Positions 16,931 through 24,832 of a stretch of DNA of 64,000 nucleotides are shown piece by piece. The translations under genes were made by a program, and so were the position numbers. The stretch is from Promineifilum sp. Lineage in GTDB: Bacteria; Chloroflexota; Anaerolineae; Promineifilales; Promineifilaceae. The stretch covers positions 1-64,000 of the forward strand of contig JACKBY010000010.1 in NCBI GenBank assembly GCA_020634335.1, in the 5' to 3' direction. The stretch's first letter is position 1. Every line of letters starts with the position of its first letter. The notes below the pieces were generated by a model that was not told the DNA's origin, ran no database searches, and saw only the letters and a list, made by a program, of their open reading frames with translations.

Positions 16931-16933
16931 AGA

Positions 16934-17620
16934 TTATTCGACCTCGTCCTCTTCGTACTCTTCGTACTCTTCGGTTTCCTCTTCCTCATCCTCCGTGATT
17001 TCGGTTAGGGCTTCGGCCAGCAGCTCGAAGTCGTCCTCGCTGATGCGATAGAAAGACTCGCTCTCGATGTGGAGCTTGCCGAAATCGGGATAAGTCTCCA
17101 GGTCGATAGAGTCGATGCTGACGCCATGTTCCAGATCGGGCACGGTCGCGTCCACGTCGGTGGCGAAGAAGGCGGCTTTGGCCAGCTCCGTCGTGTAGGT
17201 ATGCTGCTTGGGGTTGGCCTCGAACATGTCGCCGGTAATGGTGACGACGGCGAAAAAGGTCTGGGCCTCGATGGCATAATATATGAAGCGGTCGCCGGGC
17301 TTGATTTTCTGGGCCAGTTCCGGCGTTGGCACCATGACGACGCGCTCCTGCCAGCCGGGGAAGGCCAGTTCCTCGCCGGGCGGCAGACTGACGGCCTTGA
17401 TGTAGTGGGTGGTGTCCTTGTTCGATTGGCGCATGTGGCGGCTGCTGGCGGCCTTGGCCTCTTGCTCGGCCACGATGTTTTCCCAGATGCGCGCCTGGAT
17501 ATTGACATTGAGTTCGGCTTCGCTGCCGTCTGTATAGCGTACGGTCATGCGCGGGCCATTGACAGCCAGCACGGTATACTCTCCCGTGCGATTACGATAG
17601 ACCCCGTTTGGTTCAAACAT
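16934..17620 (-). CDS. unknown protein with PUA/EVE-like middle and acidic tail
   Basis: 228 residues from ATG 17618-17620, with AGGAGCAGGAAAA upstream. Residues 1-45 form a small beta domain (VYRNRTGEYTVLAVNGPRMTVRYTDG). The central part (KPGDRFIYYAIEAQTFFAVVTITGDMFE) resembles PUA/EVE-type barrels that bind modified bases. The last 20 residues are almost all Glu, Asp and Tyr in a repeated EEYEE pattern. Its stop lies 3 bases before metG, so it is the first gene of a pair. No function is assigned. Confidence 0.75.
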   Translation of the reverse strand: MFEPNGVYRNRTGEYTVLAVNGPRMTVRYTDGSEAELNVNIQARIWENIVAEQEAKAASSRHMRQSNKDTTHYIKAVSLPPGEELAFPGWQERVVMVPTPELAQKIKPGDRFIYYAIEAQTFFAVVTITGDMFEANPKQHTYTTELAKAAFFATDVDATVPDLEHGVSIDSIDLETYPDFGKLHIESESFYRISEDDFELLAEALTEITEDEEEETEEYEEYEEDEVE

Positions 17621-18052
17621 CGCTATTTTTCCTGCTCCTCTGAAAATTCGGCAGCATAGTATCTGTTTAGCCGACGGCACGCAAATGAGCCGGGCATCCG
17701 GCTATTGTTTTCCCGGTGTGCGTCCGGTTCGGCGGCTGGCCGCGTGCATAACGGATAGAAACCATACCCCCAACAGCGCCGTAGTTTAGCCGATTGAGGG
17801 GCGATATTCAATATGATCGGGATGATCGGGTTTTCCGGCCATGAGCCGCCGTGCAGGGTTGGCCGGCCATTTACGAAAAAACTCGCCACTACCCCCGTGC
17901 GCGCCCGTAACCACACGGATGGACAACCGGCGCAAGGCCCCACGGGTTCACCGCGGCCGCGATTCACGGGTCGCCCCTTTGCAGCAACGGATAAACCCGC
18001 TCAATTCGACATACTCGTTTCAGTCCTTCCTGACCTGGGTTACAATGTCGCT
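17621..18052. other. divergent intergenic region
   Basis: About 430 bases between the minus-strand acidic-tail gene and the plus-strand hydrolase fusion, so it must hold both promoters. A TACAAT at 18041-18046 lies 6 bases before the chosen hydrolase start. A plus-strand frame is open from 17813 but its first 80 codons lack family resemblance. I see no RNA gene. Confidence 0.45.
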
Positions 18053-19579
18053 ATGTTGTTGGCGCAACTGGCTTTCTTCGTGTTCCTCGTCCATGTGGTG
18101 ATCCGGCCGGTGATGGCCGCCTTTCTCTTCACCCGGCCGCCCCGCCTGAGAGTGACGTTTCGCACCCCTGCCGACTGGGGAGCCGACTACCGCGACGTGA
18201 CCTTCCCCGGGGCGGCCGGCATCACTCTGGCCGGCTGGCACGTGCCCTCGCGCAATGGCGCGGCCGTCGTGTTGATCCACGGCCACAGCGGCAACCGGCT
18301 GGCGATGGCCTACCACGCCGAGGCGCTGACGCGGGCCGGGTTTGGCGTGCTCATGTTCGACCTGCGCGCCCACGGCGACAGCGGCGGCGGCCGCTTTGAG
18401 CGCGGCGTGGCCGCCGTCGATGACGTGCTGGCCGCCGTGGCCTTTCTCATGCGCCAACCCGACGTGCGCTGGGGCGTGGGGCTGATGGGCGTGTCGGTGG
18501 GCGGGATGCTGGCCCTGCAGGCCGCGGCGCGCAACGTGGCGATTCGCGCCGTCGCCGTCGACGGCCCCATCCTGGGCACGGTCGACGATCTGCCGCCGCC
18601 GGCGACCGCGCTCGACCGCTTCTATCATTATCCGCTGGAACGCTACTATCAGGCGGCTATCGACCGCCTGTCAGGAAGCGAGCGACCACCGGCCAACACG
18701 GTGGCGCTAGGGCGGCTGGCGCGACGGCCGATCCTGTTCATCAGTGCCGGCCGCGGCCTGGAGCAACGCATGACCCGTTTCCTCTACGAGGCCACACGCG
18801 GCCCCAGGACCCTTTGGGAAATTCCCCAGGCCGCCCACGCCACCGGCTGGGCGGCTGAGCCGGAACAGTACGGCCACAAGCTGGTGGCCTTCTTCACGCA
18901 GGCGCTGGGCGTCGATGAGGCCAGCCAAGACACGGATGAGCCATTTTCGGACGCAGCCCACGAGGAAAATGCGGGCGAAGTCCAGTCCCTGTCAACGGCG
19001 GCCGAAATTCAACCCATCGCCGAGCGAACCCTCGCCCCCCCAGCAGCCATGATGATCGCTTTTGCCATGATACCCCTGGGGATGATGCTCCTGATTTTGC
19101 CCTACCAACTGCGCTGGGGAGAATTCGCACCACGACCCCCGGCCGGGCAGGGGCCGCTCATCCTGCTGGGCCTGTTTGCAGCGCTGACGGCCGGGTTGTT
19201 TCTCCACGAGGTGGCCCATCTGGTTGGCTATCGTCTGTTTGGCCGGGTGGAGGCGGGCGCGGCTCGCCTCAGCTTCGGTCGCGTGGCCTTCGCGCCTCAA
19301 ATCCAGTGCGAGAAACCCATTCCGGCGGCCGCCTATCGACGCATGTTGTGGCTGCCCGGCCTGGCGCTGGGCGTTGTACCGGCCGTGCTCGCCATCGCCG
19401 TCGGGTCCTGGGCGCTGCTCATTTGGGGAGTGTGGATGACGATCACAGCCGGGGGTGACGTGGCCGCCCTGTGGGCCATGCGCGACTTGCCGGCCCACAC
19501 ACCCGTACGCAGTCATCCCAGGCGTGTGGGTTGCGTGGTGATACCCGCAACAAAACCCGTACAAAATATTGACAATTAA
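18053..19579 (+). CDS. alpha/beta hydrolase fused to DUF3267 putative zinc metallopeptidase
   Basis: 508 residues from ATG 18053 (MLLAQLAFFVFLVHVV), a membrane anchor. Residues 45-300 are an alpha/beta hydrolase: oxyanion VVLIHGHSGN, nucleophile GVSVGGM with S148, late histidine in IPQAAHATGW. After an acidic linker two more spans follow, then FLHEVAHLVGYRLFG with the HExxH zinc motif at 385-389. After it come QCEKPIPAAAYRRMLWLPGL and TAGGDVAALWAMRDL, the layout of DUF3267 membrane zincins. The end RSHPRRVGCVVIP is also typical of that family. Both catalytic sites look intact. The fusion is unusual; function unknown. An upstream in-frame start at 17813 is possible but adds unconserved sequence. 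Confidence 0.8.
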   Translation: MLLAQLAFFVFLVHVVIRPVMAAFLFTRPPRLRVTFRTPADWGADYRDVTFPGAAGITLAGWHVPSRNGAAVVLIHGHSGNRLAMAYHAEALTRAGFGVLMFDLRAHGDSGGGRFERGVAAVDDVLAAVAFLMRQPDVRWGVGLMGVSVGGMLALQAAARNVAIRAVAVDGPILGTVDDLPPPATALDRFYHYPLERYYQAAIDRLSGSERPPANTVALGRLARRPILFISAGRGLEQRMTRFLYEATRGPRTLWEIPQAAHATGWAAEPEQYGHKLVAFFTQALGVDEASQDTDEPFSDAAHEENAGEVQSLSTAAEIQPIAERTLAPPAAMMIAFAMIPLGMMLLILPYQLRWGEFAPRPPAGQGPLILLGLFAALTAGLFLHEVAHLVGYRLFGRVEAGAARLSFGRVAFAPQIQCEKPIPAAAYRRMLWLPGLALGVVPAVLAIAVGSWALLIWGVWMTITAGGDVAALWAMRDLPAHTPVRSHPRRVGCVVIPATKPVQNIDN

Positions 19580-19597
19580 TTGCATACCGGCTAGAAT
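19569..19597 (+). promoter_or_regulatory. sigma70-type promoter of the selenoprotein gene
   Basis: TTGACA at 19569-19574 and TAGAAT at 19592-19597 with an exact 17-base spacer. It overlaps the end of the preceding hydrolase gene and points to the peroxiredoxin-like gene 80 bases downstream. Confidence 0.85.
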
Positions 19598-19677
19598 TGT
19601 TCGTATCAGGCATCAATTCACCGGACTATATGACCATGACGAGCAATCAGCTCGCCCGGCGAGGGAGCAACACATAA

Positions 19678-20256
19678 ATGGCAAAATCAAACCAGTTAAA
19701 GACAGGGGATCGCGCGCCCGATGGGATCGCCCTCGACGTGGACGGCCAGGAAGTATCGCTGTCCAGTTACTGGGCCGACGGCCCGATCTTGCTGACGTTC
19801 CTGCGTCACTTTGGTTGAATTCACTGTCGCGATTGGCTGGCTCAGTTGGAGCTGCACAAAGACGATATGGAAGCGGCCGGGCTGCAGGTAGTGGCCGTGG
19901 GGCTGGGACAACCGAAACACGCCCGGCATTTCGGCGACCGGCTGGCCCCCAGCGTGGACTGCGTGACGCGCGAGGAAACGGAGCTACATGCCGGCTACGG
20001 CGTCGGCCGGGCCAACATGCTGCGCCTGCTGGCCCCCGATGCCATCAAGGCGGGTATGAGCGCGGCCGCGCGCGGCCATACCCAGGGGCAAGCGACCGGC
20101 GACACCCAGCGCTTGCCGGCCACGTTTATCATCGACGCGGACGGGATCGTCCGCTATGCCCATTACGGCAAGTTCGCCGGTGATAATCCCGACCTGGCAG
20201 CGATCATCCAAGGGTGGCGCGAGACCAACGAGACGGATTCAGCCCCCGTCGTCTGA
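19678..20256 (+). CDS. peroxiredoxin-like (AhpC/TSA) selenoprotein with in-frame UGA at codon 47
   Basis: Reading from ATG 19678 through TGA 19816-19818 gives one uninterrupted 192-residue thioredoxin-fold protein. The N-terminus has LKTGDRAPDGIALDVDGQEVSLSSYW, then LLTFLRHFG-U-IHCRDWLAQLE. Relatives carry Cys at the UGA position (FLRHFGCxxCR), so UGA sits exactly at the active-site residue and gives a U-x-x-C pair (U47, C50). The fold continues with VVAVGLGQPKHARHF and LPATFIIDADGIVRYAHYGKFAGD. A start after the UGA would lose the active site. A SECIS-like hairpin lies 20-36 bases past the UGA. Ribosome site GAGGGAG, own promoter upstream and a clear terminator downstream make decay unlikely. 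Expected role: thiol/selenol peroxidase or redox protein. The selABC genes must be elsewhere. Confidence 0.85.
19816..19854 (+). promoter_or_regulatory. UGA plus candidate bacterial SECIS hairpin
   Basis: After TGA (19816-19818), UGGCUC (19838-19843) can pair with GAGCUG (19849-19854), four Watson-Crick and two G-U pairs, around loop AGUUG. The loop starts 25 bases after the UGA and has G in its second position, matching the loose bacterial SECIS rules (16-37 bases, G in the first two loop positions). Paired by eye only. Confidence 0.55.
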
Positions 20257-20270
20257 CCCCACACCATCAA

Positions 20271-20298
20271 GGGAGACGCTCCAAGCGTCCCCCTTTTT
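20271..20298 (+). terminator. rho-independent terminator after the selenoprotein gene
   Basis: GGGAGACGCT-CCA-AGCGTCCCC followed by TTTTT, 15 bases past the stop codon. Confidence 0.88.
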
Positions 20299-20305
20299 GA
20301 TCCAG

Positions 20306-21016
20306 CTAGGCGGCCACCGCCAGCACGCTGGCCTGGGCGATCCACTCGTCCGGCTCCGCCATGGGCGGGGCCTGTGTCACCTCGCGCAGATAGTCTGGGG
20401 TGGAGGCGGCGACGGCCGCGTAAGTAGTGATCCCCGCGGCCGTCAAGCGCTTGGCGAACGTCGGGCCAATCCCCTTGATTTCGGTCAGGTCGTCGGGCGC
20501 GGACGCAGAAGCAACTGTCTCTCGGAGTGACGCGGCCACCGTCTCGGCCTTCTCCTCCACCTTGTCCCCGGCTTCCTCGGCCGTGGCTTCAGCTTTGCCC
20601 ATGACCTTCTTGACCGGCTTAACGACTGCCCGGGTCGCATCTCCGACCCTGTCGCCCACATCTTCCAGCGCGTCTCCGGCCTTGTCCGCCGCTTTCTTAA
20701 CCGGCTTCACAACCGCTTTGGCAGCGTCGCCGACCTTATCGCCCACGTCTTCCAGCGCGTCTTTGGCCTTGCCGGCGGCTTTCTTGACCGGCCTGGTGAT
20801 CGGCTCGGCCTGCTCCTCGATCTTAATCTCGAATTCCTCGAAGGCAGCCCCGGCCTTTTTGGCTCCGGACCGAACGGCCGCCGGCACCTCTCCAGGTATC
20901 ACCGGCTCGCCCTGCCGGCGGCGTCTGATAATGCGGCGCGTGCCGTCGATGGCCAGCGCCGCCGCGCCGACGGCCAGCAGATACCATGCCTTGGGGTTCA
21001 AAATTTTGTTGGACAT
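20306..21016 (-). CDS. membrane-anchored amphipathic-repeat protein with C-terminal helix-hairpin-helix
   Basis: 236 residues from ATG 21014-21016 (MSNKILNPKAWYLL), with GGAAAGG upstream. One N-terminal membrane span (AWYLLAVGAAALAIDG) is followed by a basic stretch. Residues about 65-160 hold imperfect repeats of the type KKAADKAGDALEDVGDRVGDA alternating with VVKPVKK, resembling LEA or apolipoprotein amphipathic helices. The last 60 residues contain LTEIKGIGPTFAKRLTAAGITTYAAVAA, a helix-hairpin-helix of the kind seen in DUF4332-like or RpsB/L21-associated proteins that bind DNA or partners. A cytoplasmic helix-repeat rod tethering a nucleic-acid-binding module to the membrane is a guess. 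Confidence 0.75.
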   Translation of the reverse strand: MSNKILNPKAWYLLAVGAAALAIDGTRRIIRRRRQGEPVIPGEVPAAVRSGAKKAGAAFEEFEIKIEEQAEPITRPVKKAAGKAKDALEDVGDKVGDAAKAVVKPVKKAADKAGDALEDVGDRVGDATRAVVKPVKKVMGKAEATAEEAGDKVEEKAETVAASLRETVASASAPDDLTEIKGIGPTFAKRLTAAGITTYAAVAASTPDYLREVTQAPPMAEPDEWIAQASVLAVAA

Positions 21017-21533
21017 ACCTTTCCTTTCCTCGCTCGTGTATTTTGCGGCCGAATGCCGCCTGTTGCGACCTGTGATGACGCATTGCATTATACCAGATAA
21101 TACGGCTTATGAATATGCCGGAACACCAGGGGAAGTCCCGGCGGAGTTCCGGTTGGCCCCTCGCCAAAGCAGCGTAGTCCGCTGTCATCCACACGATGAC
21201 CAATCAACCTTCGCCCTGCTCGCGTACAGGCGGGAGAACCGGAAGTAGCTTCTTCTGATCCCCTGCACTCTATTCGCTGGTGATGTCGCCCTTGGGTAGT
21301 GTCGAAGGCCACATGCGAATACCCGGAGCAATCACCGGGCTTTTCAGTCGTCGAGGTGTAACGCCGGGTTCTTATCCAGCGGCCGAGATCGAGCTGGGCT
21401 GCGGAGCCGGTTAAAAAACCGGCGCTACGCAGAGCGATCGATTAGTGAATTTCCCTGGAAGCAATCACCGGACTCAAGCACATCGACGGCAACTATGATA
21501 TAATCAAGCGACTAGGAATTTATTTTATAACCC
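21017..21533. other. divergent intergenic region with repeat
   Basis: About 515 bases between divergent genes. It holds a palindromic repeat copy (21358-21428) and a TATAAT at 21499-21504, 30 bases before the next plus-strand start. Short frames here lack motifs. Confidence 0.5.
21358..21428. repeat. palindromic repeat, GTAGCGCCGG family, copy 2
   Basis: Starts GTAACGCCGGGTTCTTATCC and ends AGCCGGTTAAAAAACCGGCGCTAC, with a degenerate middle. Confidence 0.85.
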
Positions 21534-22172
21534 ATGAGTTCAGCAAACTATCCGCCGGCGTCGGGCGAGCCGATGCCGCAGTTACCGGCTACCGGTAGGC
21601 CGAGATCGATGACAACGCACGCTCCGCTCGCGAGCGATTGGCCTGTCGCCCCCAATACCCGGACAACTTTCATACCGACCGCCGAGCAATTGTCTCGCGA
21701 TGAAGCACGACGGCGTTATTTACGCCGCAACGTCTATACGCCCGTCATCATCGCCGCCATCATCGCTATCGGCGCGTTTATTCTGCTGTTTGTGCTGGCC
21801 TTCGCCCTGCGGTCCCCACGCACGGCATCCTTCATCGCCGGCATGTCGGCGATCGTCGTCATCCTGATCGCGCTGCCGCTCACGCTCTTGATGGCCATCA
21901 CACCGATCGCCTGGTTGGCATTCAAGCTCAACCGCCGCCAACAGCGCAAGAATAATCCGCAAACGGGGCCAATGGCCTATCGCAGTCATATTCAGGTCTG
22001 GTTGTGGCAGCTCGATAGCCTGCTCAACAAGGTGGATGATGGAGCGGTTGGCATCAGCGAACGCGTGCGACGCCCGCTGATCGCTCTCCATGCCCGCGCC
22101 GCTTATTTGCGCGGATGGCTGAACGGACTCTGGGAAAAATTTACACGGAGTAACGATTATGGACACAATTAA
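21534..22172 (+). CDS. two-span membrane protein, unknown
   Basis: 212 residues. The first 60 are Pro/Thr-rich and polar. Two strong membrane spans follow (VIIAAIIAIGAFILLFVLAFAL and an Ile/Leu-rich span ending TLLMAITPIAWLAF), then a basic stretch and a helical tail with QLDSLLNKVDDGAVGISERVRRPLIALHARAAYLRGWL. No family recognised. Its 3' end overlaps the next gene by 14 bases, so the two are translated together. Confidence 0.7.
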   Translation: MSSANYPPASGEPMPQLPATGRPRSMTTHAPLASDWPVAPNTRTTFIPTAEQLSRDEARRRYLRRNVYTPVIIAAIIAIGAFILLFVLAFALRSPRTASFIAGMSAIVVILIALPLTLLMAITPIAWLAFKLNRRQQRKNNPQTGPMAYRSHIQVWLWQLDSLLNKVDDGAVGISERVRRPLIALHARAAYLRGWLNGLWEKFTRSNDYGHN

Positions 22173-22413
22173 CAAGACGATGAACCACGAAATCGCCGCC
22201 ATGAACAAACAAGACAATTGGCAGACAAAAGTGCTCATCACCGGCGGCGCCATCGGCGCCGTGCTCGGCCTGATGACGTCGTGGTTACTGATTCGAACCG
22301 CGCGCGAGACGCGCGGCGGCCCCCCGGCCATTTCCACCGGCGATGCCATCAAGGTCGGCATCACAACGATTGGTCTGGTGCGCGCGATTGCGGCTCTGGG
22401 TGACAGGCCCTAA
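22159..22413 (+). CDS. small membrane protein, unknown
   Basis: 84 residues with one glycine-rich membrane span (VLITGGAIGAVLGLMTSWLLI) and a second weakly hydrophobic stretch (IKVGITTIGLVRAIAALG). The start overlaps the end of the preceding membrane gene by 14 bases. Size and order suggest a partner of that protein; no family recognised. Confidence 0.7.
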   Translation: MDTINKTMNHEIAAMNKQDNWQTKVLITGGAIGAVLGLMTSWLLIRTARETRGGPPAISTGDAIKVGITTIGLVRAIAALGDRP

Positions 22414-22430
22414 TCTCAGGAGCATATCGC

Positions 22431-24275
22431 ATGACACAAGATCAGGGATCGAGCCGGCGCGGCCGATCCAGAGGCTCTACCGCCTCAGCCAAAAATTCAA
22501 CCCCCAAGACCAAACGCTCCTCGCCCCAGTGGCGGCGAATGGATCTTCATTTGCACACTCCCGGTTCCAATGATTACCAGGAACCGCACATCAGTTATCT
22601 GGACATCCTGCGACAGGCGGCCGCCCGCGGCCTCGATATCATCGCCATCACCGACCACAACACCGTAGCCGGCTACGCCGCCATGCAGAAAGAGGTCGAG
22701 CAACTGCTGTGGCTGGAAAGCCGCGGCCGCATCGACCCCGCCGAGCAACGCTTGCTGGACGAATACCGGCGCGTGCTGGGCAAGTTGCTGGTCCTGCCCG
22801 GTTTCGAGTTTACCGCCACCTTCGGCTTTCATATTCTGGGCATTTTCCCGCCGGAGACGCCGGTAAACTATCTGGAGCACCTGCTGCTGACGTTGCGCGT
22901 GCCGGCTTCCTCCTTGCGCATGGGCGGCCAAACGGTCGGGGCCACGTCCGACGTGCTGACCGCTTATCAGATCATCAACGAGGCCGGCGGTCTCGTCATC
23001 GCCGCCCACGCCAATTCCGGCAATGGCGTCATGCTGCGCGGCATTGATTTCGGCGGGCAAACGCGCATCGCCTATACCCAGGACCCCAACCTGCACGCGC
23101 TGGAGGTCACCGACCTGGAAAAGCGCGGCAACCAGACCACCCGCCGCTTCTTCGACGGCTCCAAGCCGGAGTACCCGCGGCCGATGCGCTGCATCCAGGG
23201 TTCCGACGCCCACCGCCTCATGCGCGAATCGTCCAGCTCGCCCTATCTGGGCGTGGGCGACCGCGTCACGGAGATACTGCTGGAAGAAGTGACCTTCGAC
23301 GCCCTGGCGCAAGTAATCCGCGGCAACGACCATTCGCTCACCCGCCCCTACCGCGGCACGGCCAAGGCCATTGACTTCGTGCAGTCGGCCCGTGAAGAAG
23401 GCGAGTCGCTGGTCCAGTCATTCCATCCCAGCCTGAACCAGCGCGGCGGCTATCTGGACAACGTCCTGCGCGACATTGGCGCCATGGCCAACACCAACGG
23501 CGGCACGATCTACGTCGGCCTTCCCGCCGACCCGAAAGCCAAGCCGGAGGGCGTCCGCGATCCGCAAAAAGCCATTGAGTCCCTGAAAGGCACGATCAGC
23601 AAGCGCTTCAGCCCCGAACCACAAGTAGTCATCGACAGCCTGCCCACGCAGGGCACAACCGTCGTGCGCATCACCGTCACGCCCGGCCCCGAGACGCCCT
23701 ACGCCATCGACTACAACCTGTTCTACGTGCGCGATGAGGCCGAAACGACGCTGGCCGTGCGCGACGAGATCGTTCGCCTGGTCGAGCATGGCTTGGGGCG
23801 GCGCGTCCCCGTGCCGGAGACCTCACCCGAATCCTCCCCCCCGGCGCCCACGCCCCAACCCGCCCCGGCCCCCCGCAGCGAACCGGCCCGGTCGCCCGCC
23901 GGCAACGGCCGCGGCGCCTTCGAACCCCCTCGCACCGGCGTGGAGCACGTGGACAGCCAGGAACGCGATGGCGTGATCTACCACACCCTGCGCGACTTGC
24001 GCAACGGCAACCTGATCAACAACGTCACCCGCTCGTCGGCCCGCCGTCTGTGGCACTACGCCATCACACAGGTCGAGACCTCCCCGCCAGACCTGTCGGC
24101 CGTCCAATGGCGTCAGAACGTCGCCGTGCTGAATCGCCGCCAAAAGAGCAACATGACGCTCTACGATCTGGCTGCCCGCGAAGGCGACCGCGTCCACCTC
24201 TACTACGGCGTCACCGACGGCGGCCTGAGCGACGCCATGCTGGCGCTGGTGGGCGAGTCGAGTCGGGTCGACTAG
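22431..24275 (+). CDS. PHP-domain metal phosphoesterase fused to AlbA_2 (Schlafen-type) domain
   Basis: 614 residues. After a basic 35-residue lead comes a PHP domain: MDLHLHTPGSND (first metal histidines), IIAITDHNTVAGY, PGFEFTATFGFHILG, VIAAHANSGNG and CIQGSDAH, all expected metal ligands. From about residue 320 (ESLVQSFHPSLNQRGGYLDNVLRDIGAMANTNGGTIYVGL) an AlbA_2 domain follows, with ERFSPEP-like and VRITVTPGPETPYAI elements. A Pro/Ala-rich linker leads to a 110-residue C-terminal domain (VIYHTLRDLRNGNLINNVTRSSARRLWHYAI). PHP domains hydrolyse phosphoesters; AlbA_2 binds nucleic acid. A role in nucleic-acid-related phosphate chemistry is inferred. Confidence 0.85.
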   Translation: MTQDQGSSRRGRSRGSTASAKNSTPKTKRSSPQWRRMDLHLHTPGSNDYQEPHISYLDILRQAAARGLDIIAITDHNTVAGYAAMQKEVEQLLWLESRGRIDPAEQRLLDEYRRVLGKLLVLPGFEFTATFGFHILGIFPPETPVNYLEHLLLTLRVPASSLRMGGQTVGATSDVLTAYQIINEAGGLVIAAHANSGNGVMLRGIDFGGQTRIAYTQDPNLHALEVTDLEKRGNQTTRRFFDGSKPEYPRPMRCIQGSDAHRLMRESSSSPYLGVGDRVTEILLEEVTFDALAQVIRGNDHSLTRPYRGTAKAIDFVQSAREEGESLVQSFHPSLNQRGGYLDNVLRDIGAMANTNGGTIYVGLPADPKAKPEGVRDPQKAIESLKGTISKRFSPEPQVVIDSLPTQGTTVVRITVTPGPETPYAIDYNLFYVRDEAETTLAVRDEIVRLVEHGLGRRVPVPETSPESSPPAPTPQPAPAPRSEPARSPAGNGRGAFEPPRTGVEHVDSQERDGVIYHTLRDLRNGNLINNVTRSSARRLWHYAITQVETSPPDLSAVQWRQNVAVLNRRQKSNMTLYDLAAREGDRVHLYYGVTDGGLSDAMLALVGESSRVD

Positions 24276-24279
24276 GACA

Positions 24280-24780
24280 ATGAGAAGGATTGGCATCCTG
24301 ACCATCAGCGACCGCGGCTCACAGGGCGCCTACGAGGACAAGAGCGGGCCGCTGGCGGCCGAAATAGTTGCCGAGCGTACGGGCTGGGCCATTGAGCGGC
24401 GCGACGTCATCCCCGACGAGTTCGATGTCATCACGCAGACGCTCCTCCACTGGTGCGCCGCCGGTCTCGACCTCATCTTGACCAGCGGCGGCACCGGTTT
24501 CGCCCCGCGCGACGTCACGCCCGAGGCGACCCGCGCCGTCATCGAGCGCGATGCCCCGGGCATCGCCGAGGCCTTGCGCGCGGCCAGCCTTCGGGTGACA
24601 CAACACGCCATGCTCTCGCGCGCCGTGGCCGGGATACGCGGCCAGACGCTAATCGTCAACCTGCCCGGCAATCCCAAGGCTGTGGGCGAGAATCTGGCGG
24701 TGCTGCTGCCGATACTGCCCCACGCCCTCGACCTGCTGACCGGCCACCCGGAAAGCGGCCAGGAACATCGCGACGTTTGA
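24280..24780 (+). CDS. mog: molybdopterin adenylyltransferase MogA/MoaB family
   Basis: 166 residues. RIGILTISDRGSQGAYEDKSGP opens the fold. LDLILTSGGTGFAPRDVTPEA holds the GGTG motif that binds molybdopterin, and TLIVNLPGNPKAVGENLAVLLPILPHAL is the C-terminal signature. It adenylylates molybdopterin before molybdenum insertion. It starts 4 bases after the PHP gene and is followed by a terminator. Other cofactor genes lie at 41-42.6 kb. MogA and MoaB cannot be told apart by eye. Confidence 0.92.
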   Translation: MRRIGILTISDRGSQGAYEDKSGPLAAEIVAERTGWAIERRDVIPDEFDVITQTLLHWCAAGLDLILTSGGTGFAPRDVTPEATRAVIERDAPGIAEALRAASLRVTQHAMLSRAVAGIRGQTLIVNLPGNPKAVGENLAVLLPILPHALDLLTGHPESGQEHRDV

Positions 24781-24787
24781 TTCGATA

Positions 24788-24828
24788 GACCTGAGAGGTT
24801 CTTCTGAGACCTCTCAGGTCTTTCCTTT
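24788..24828 (+). terminator. rho-independent terminator after mog
   Basis: GACCTGAGAGGT and its complement ACCTCTCAGGTC pair around an 8-base loop and are followed by TTTCCTTT. Confidence 0.8.
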
Positions 24829-24832
24829 ACCC

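Noticed and set aside
17813..18052. 80-residue N-terminal extension of the hydrolase fusion
   Set aside because: Composition unlike the rest, no signal or domain, and a better start at the membrane anchor.
19846..20256. Peroxiredoxin gene starting at TTG 19846
   Set aside because: This start drops the thioredoxin-fold N-terminus and active site, which are encoded in frame upstream of and across the UGA.
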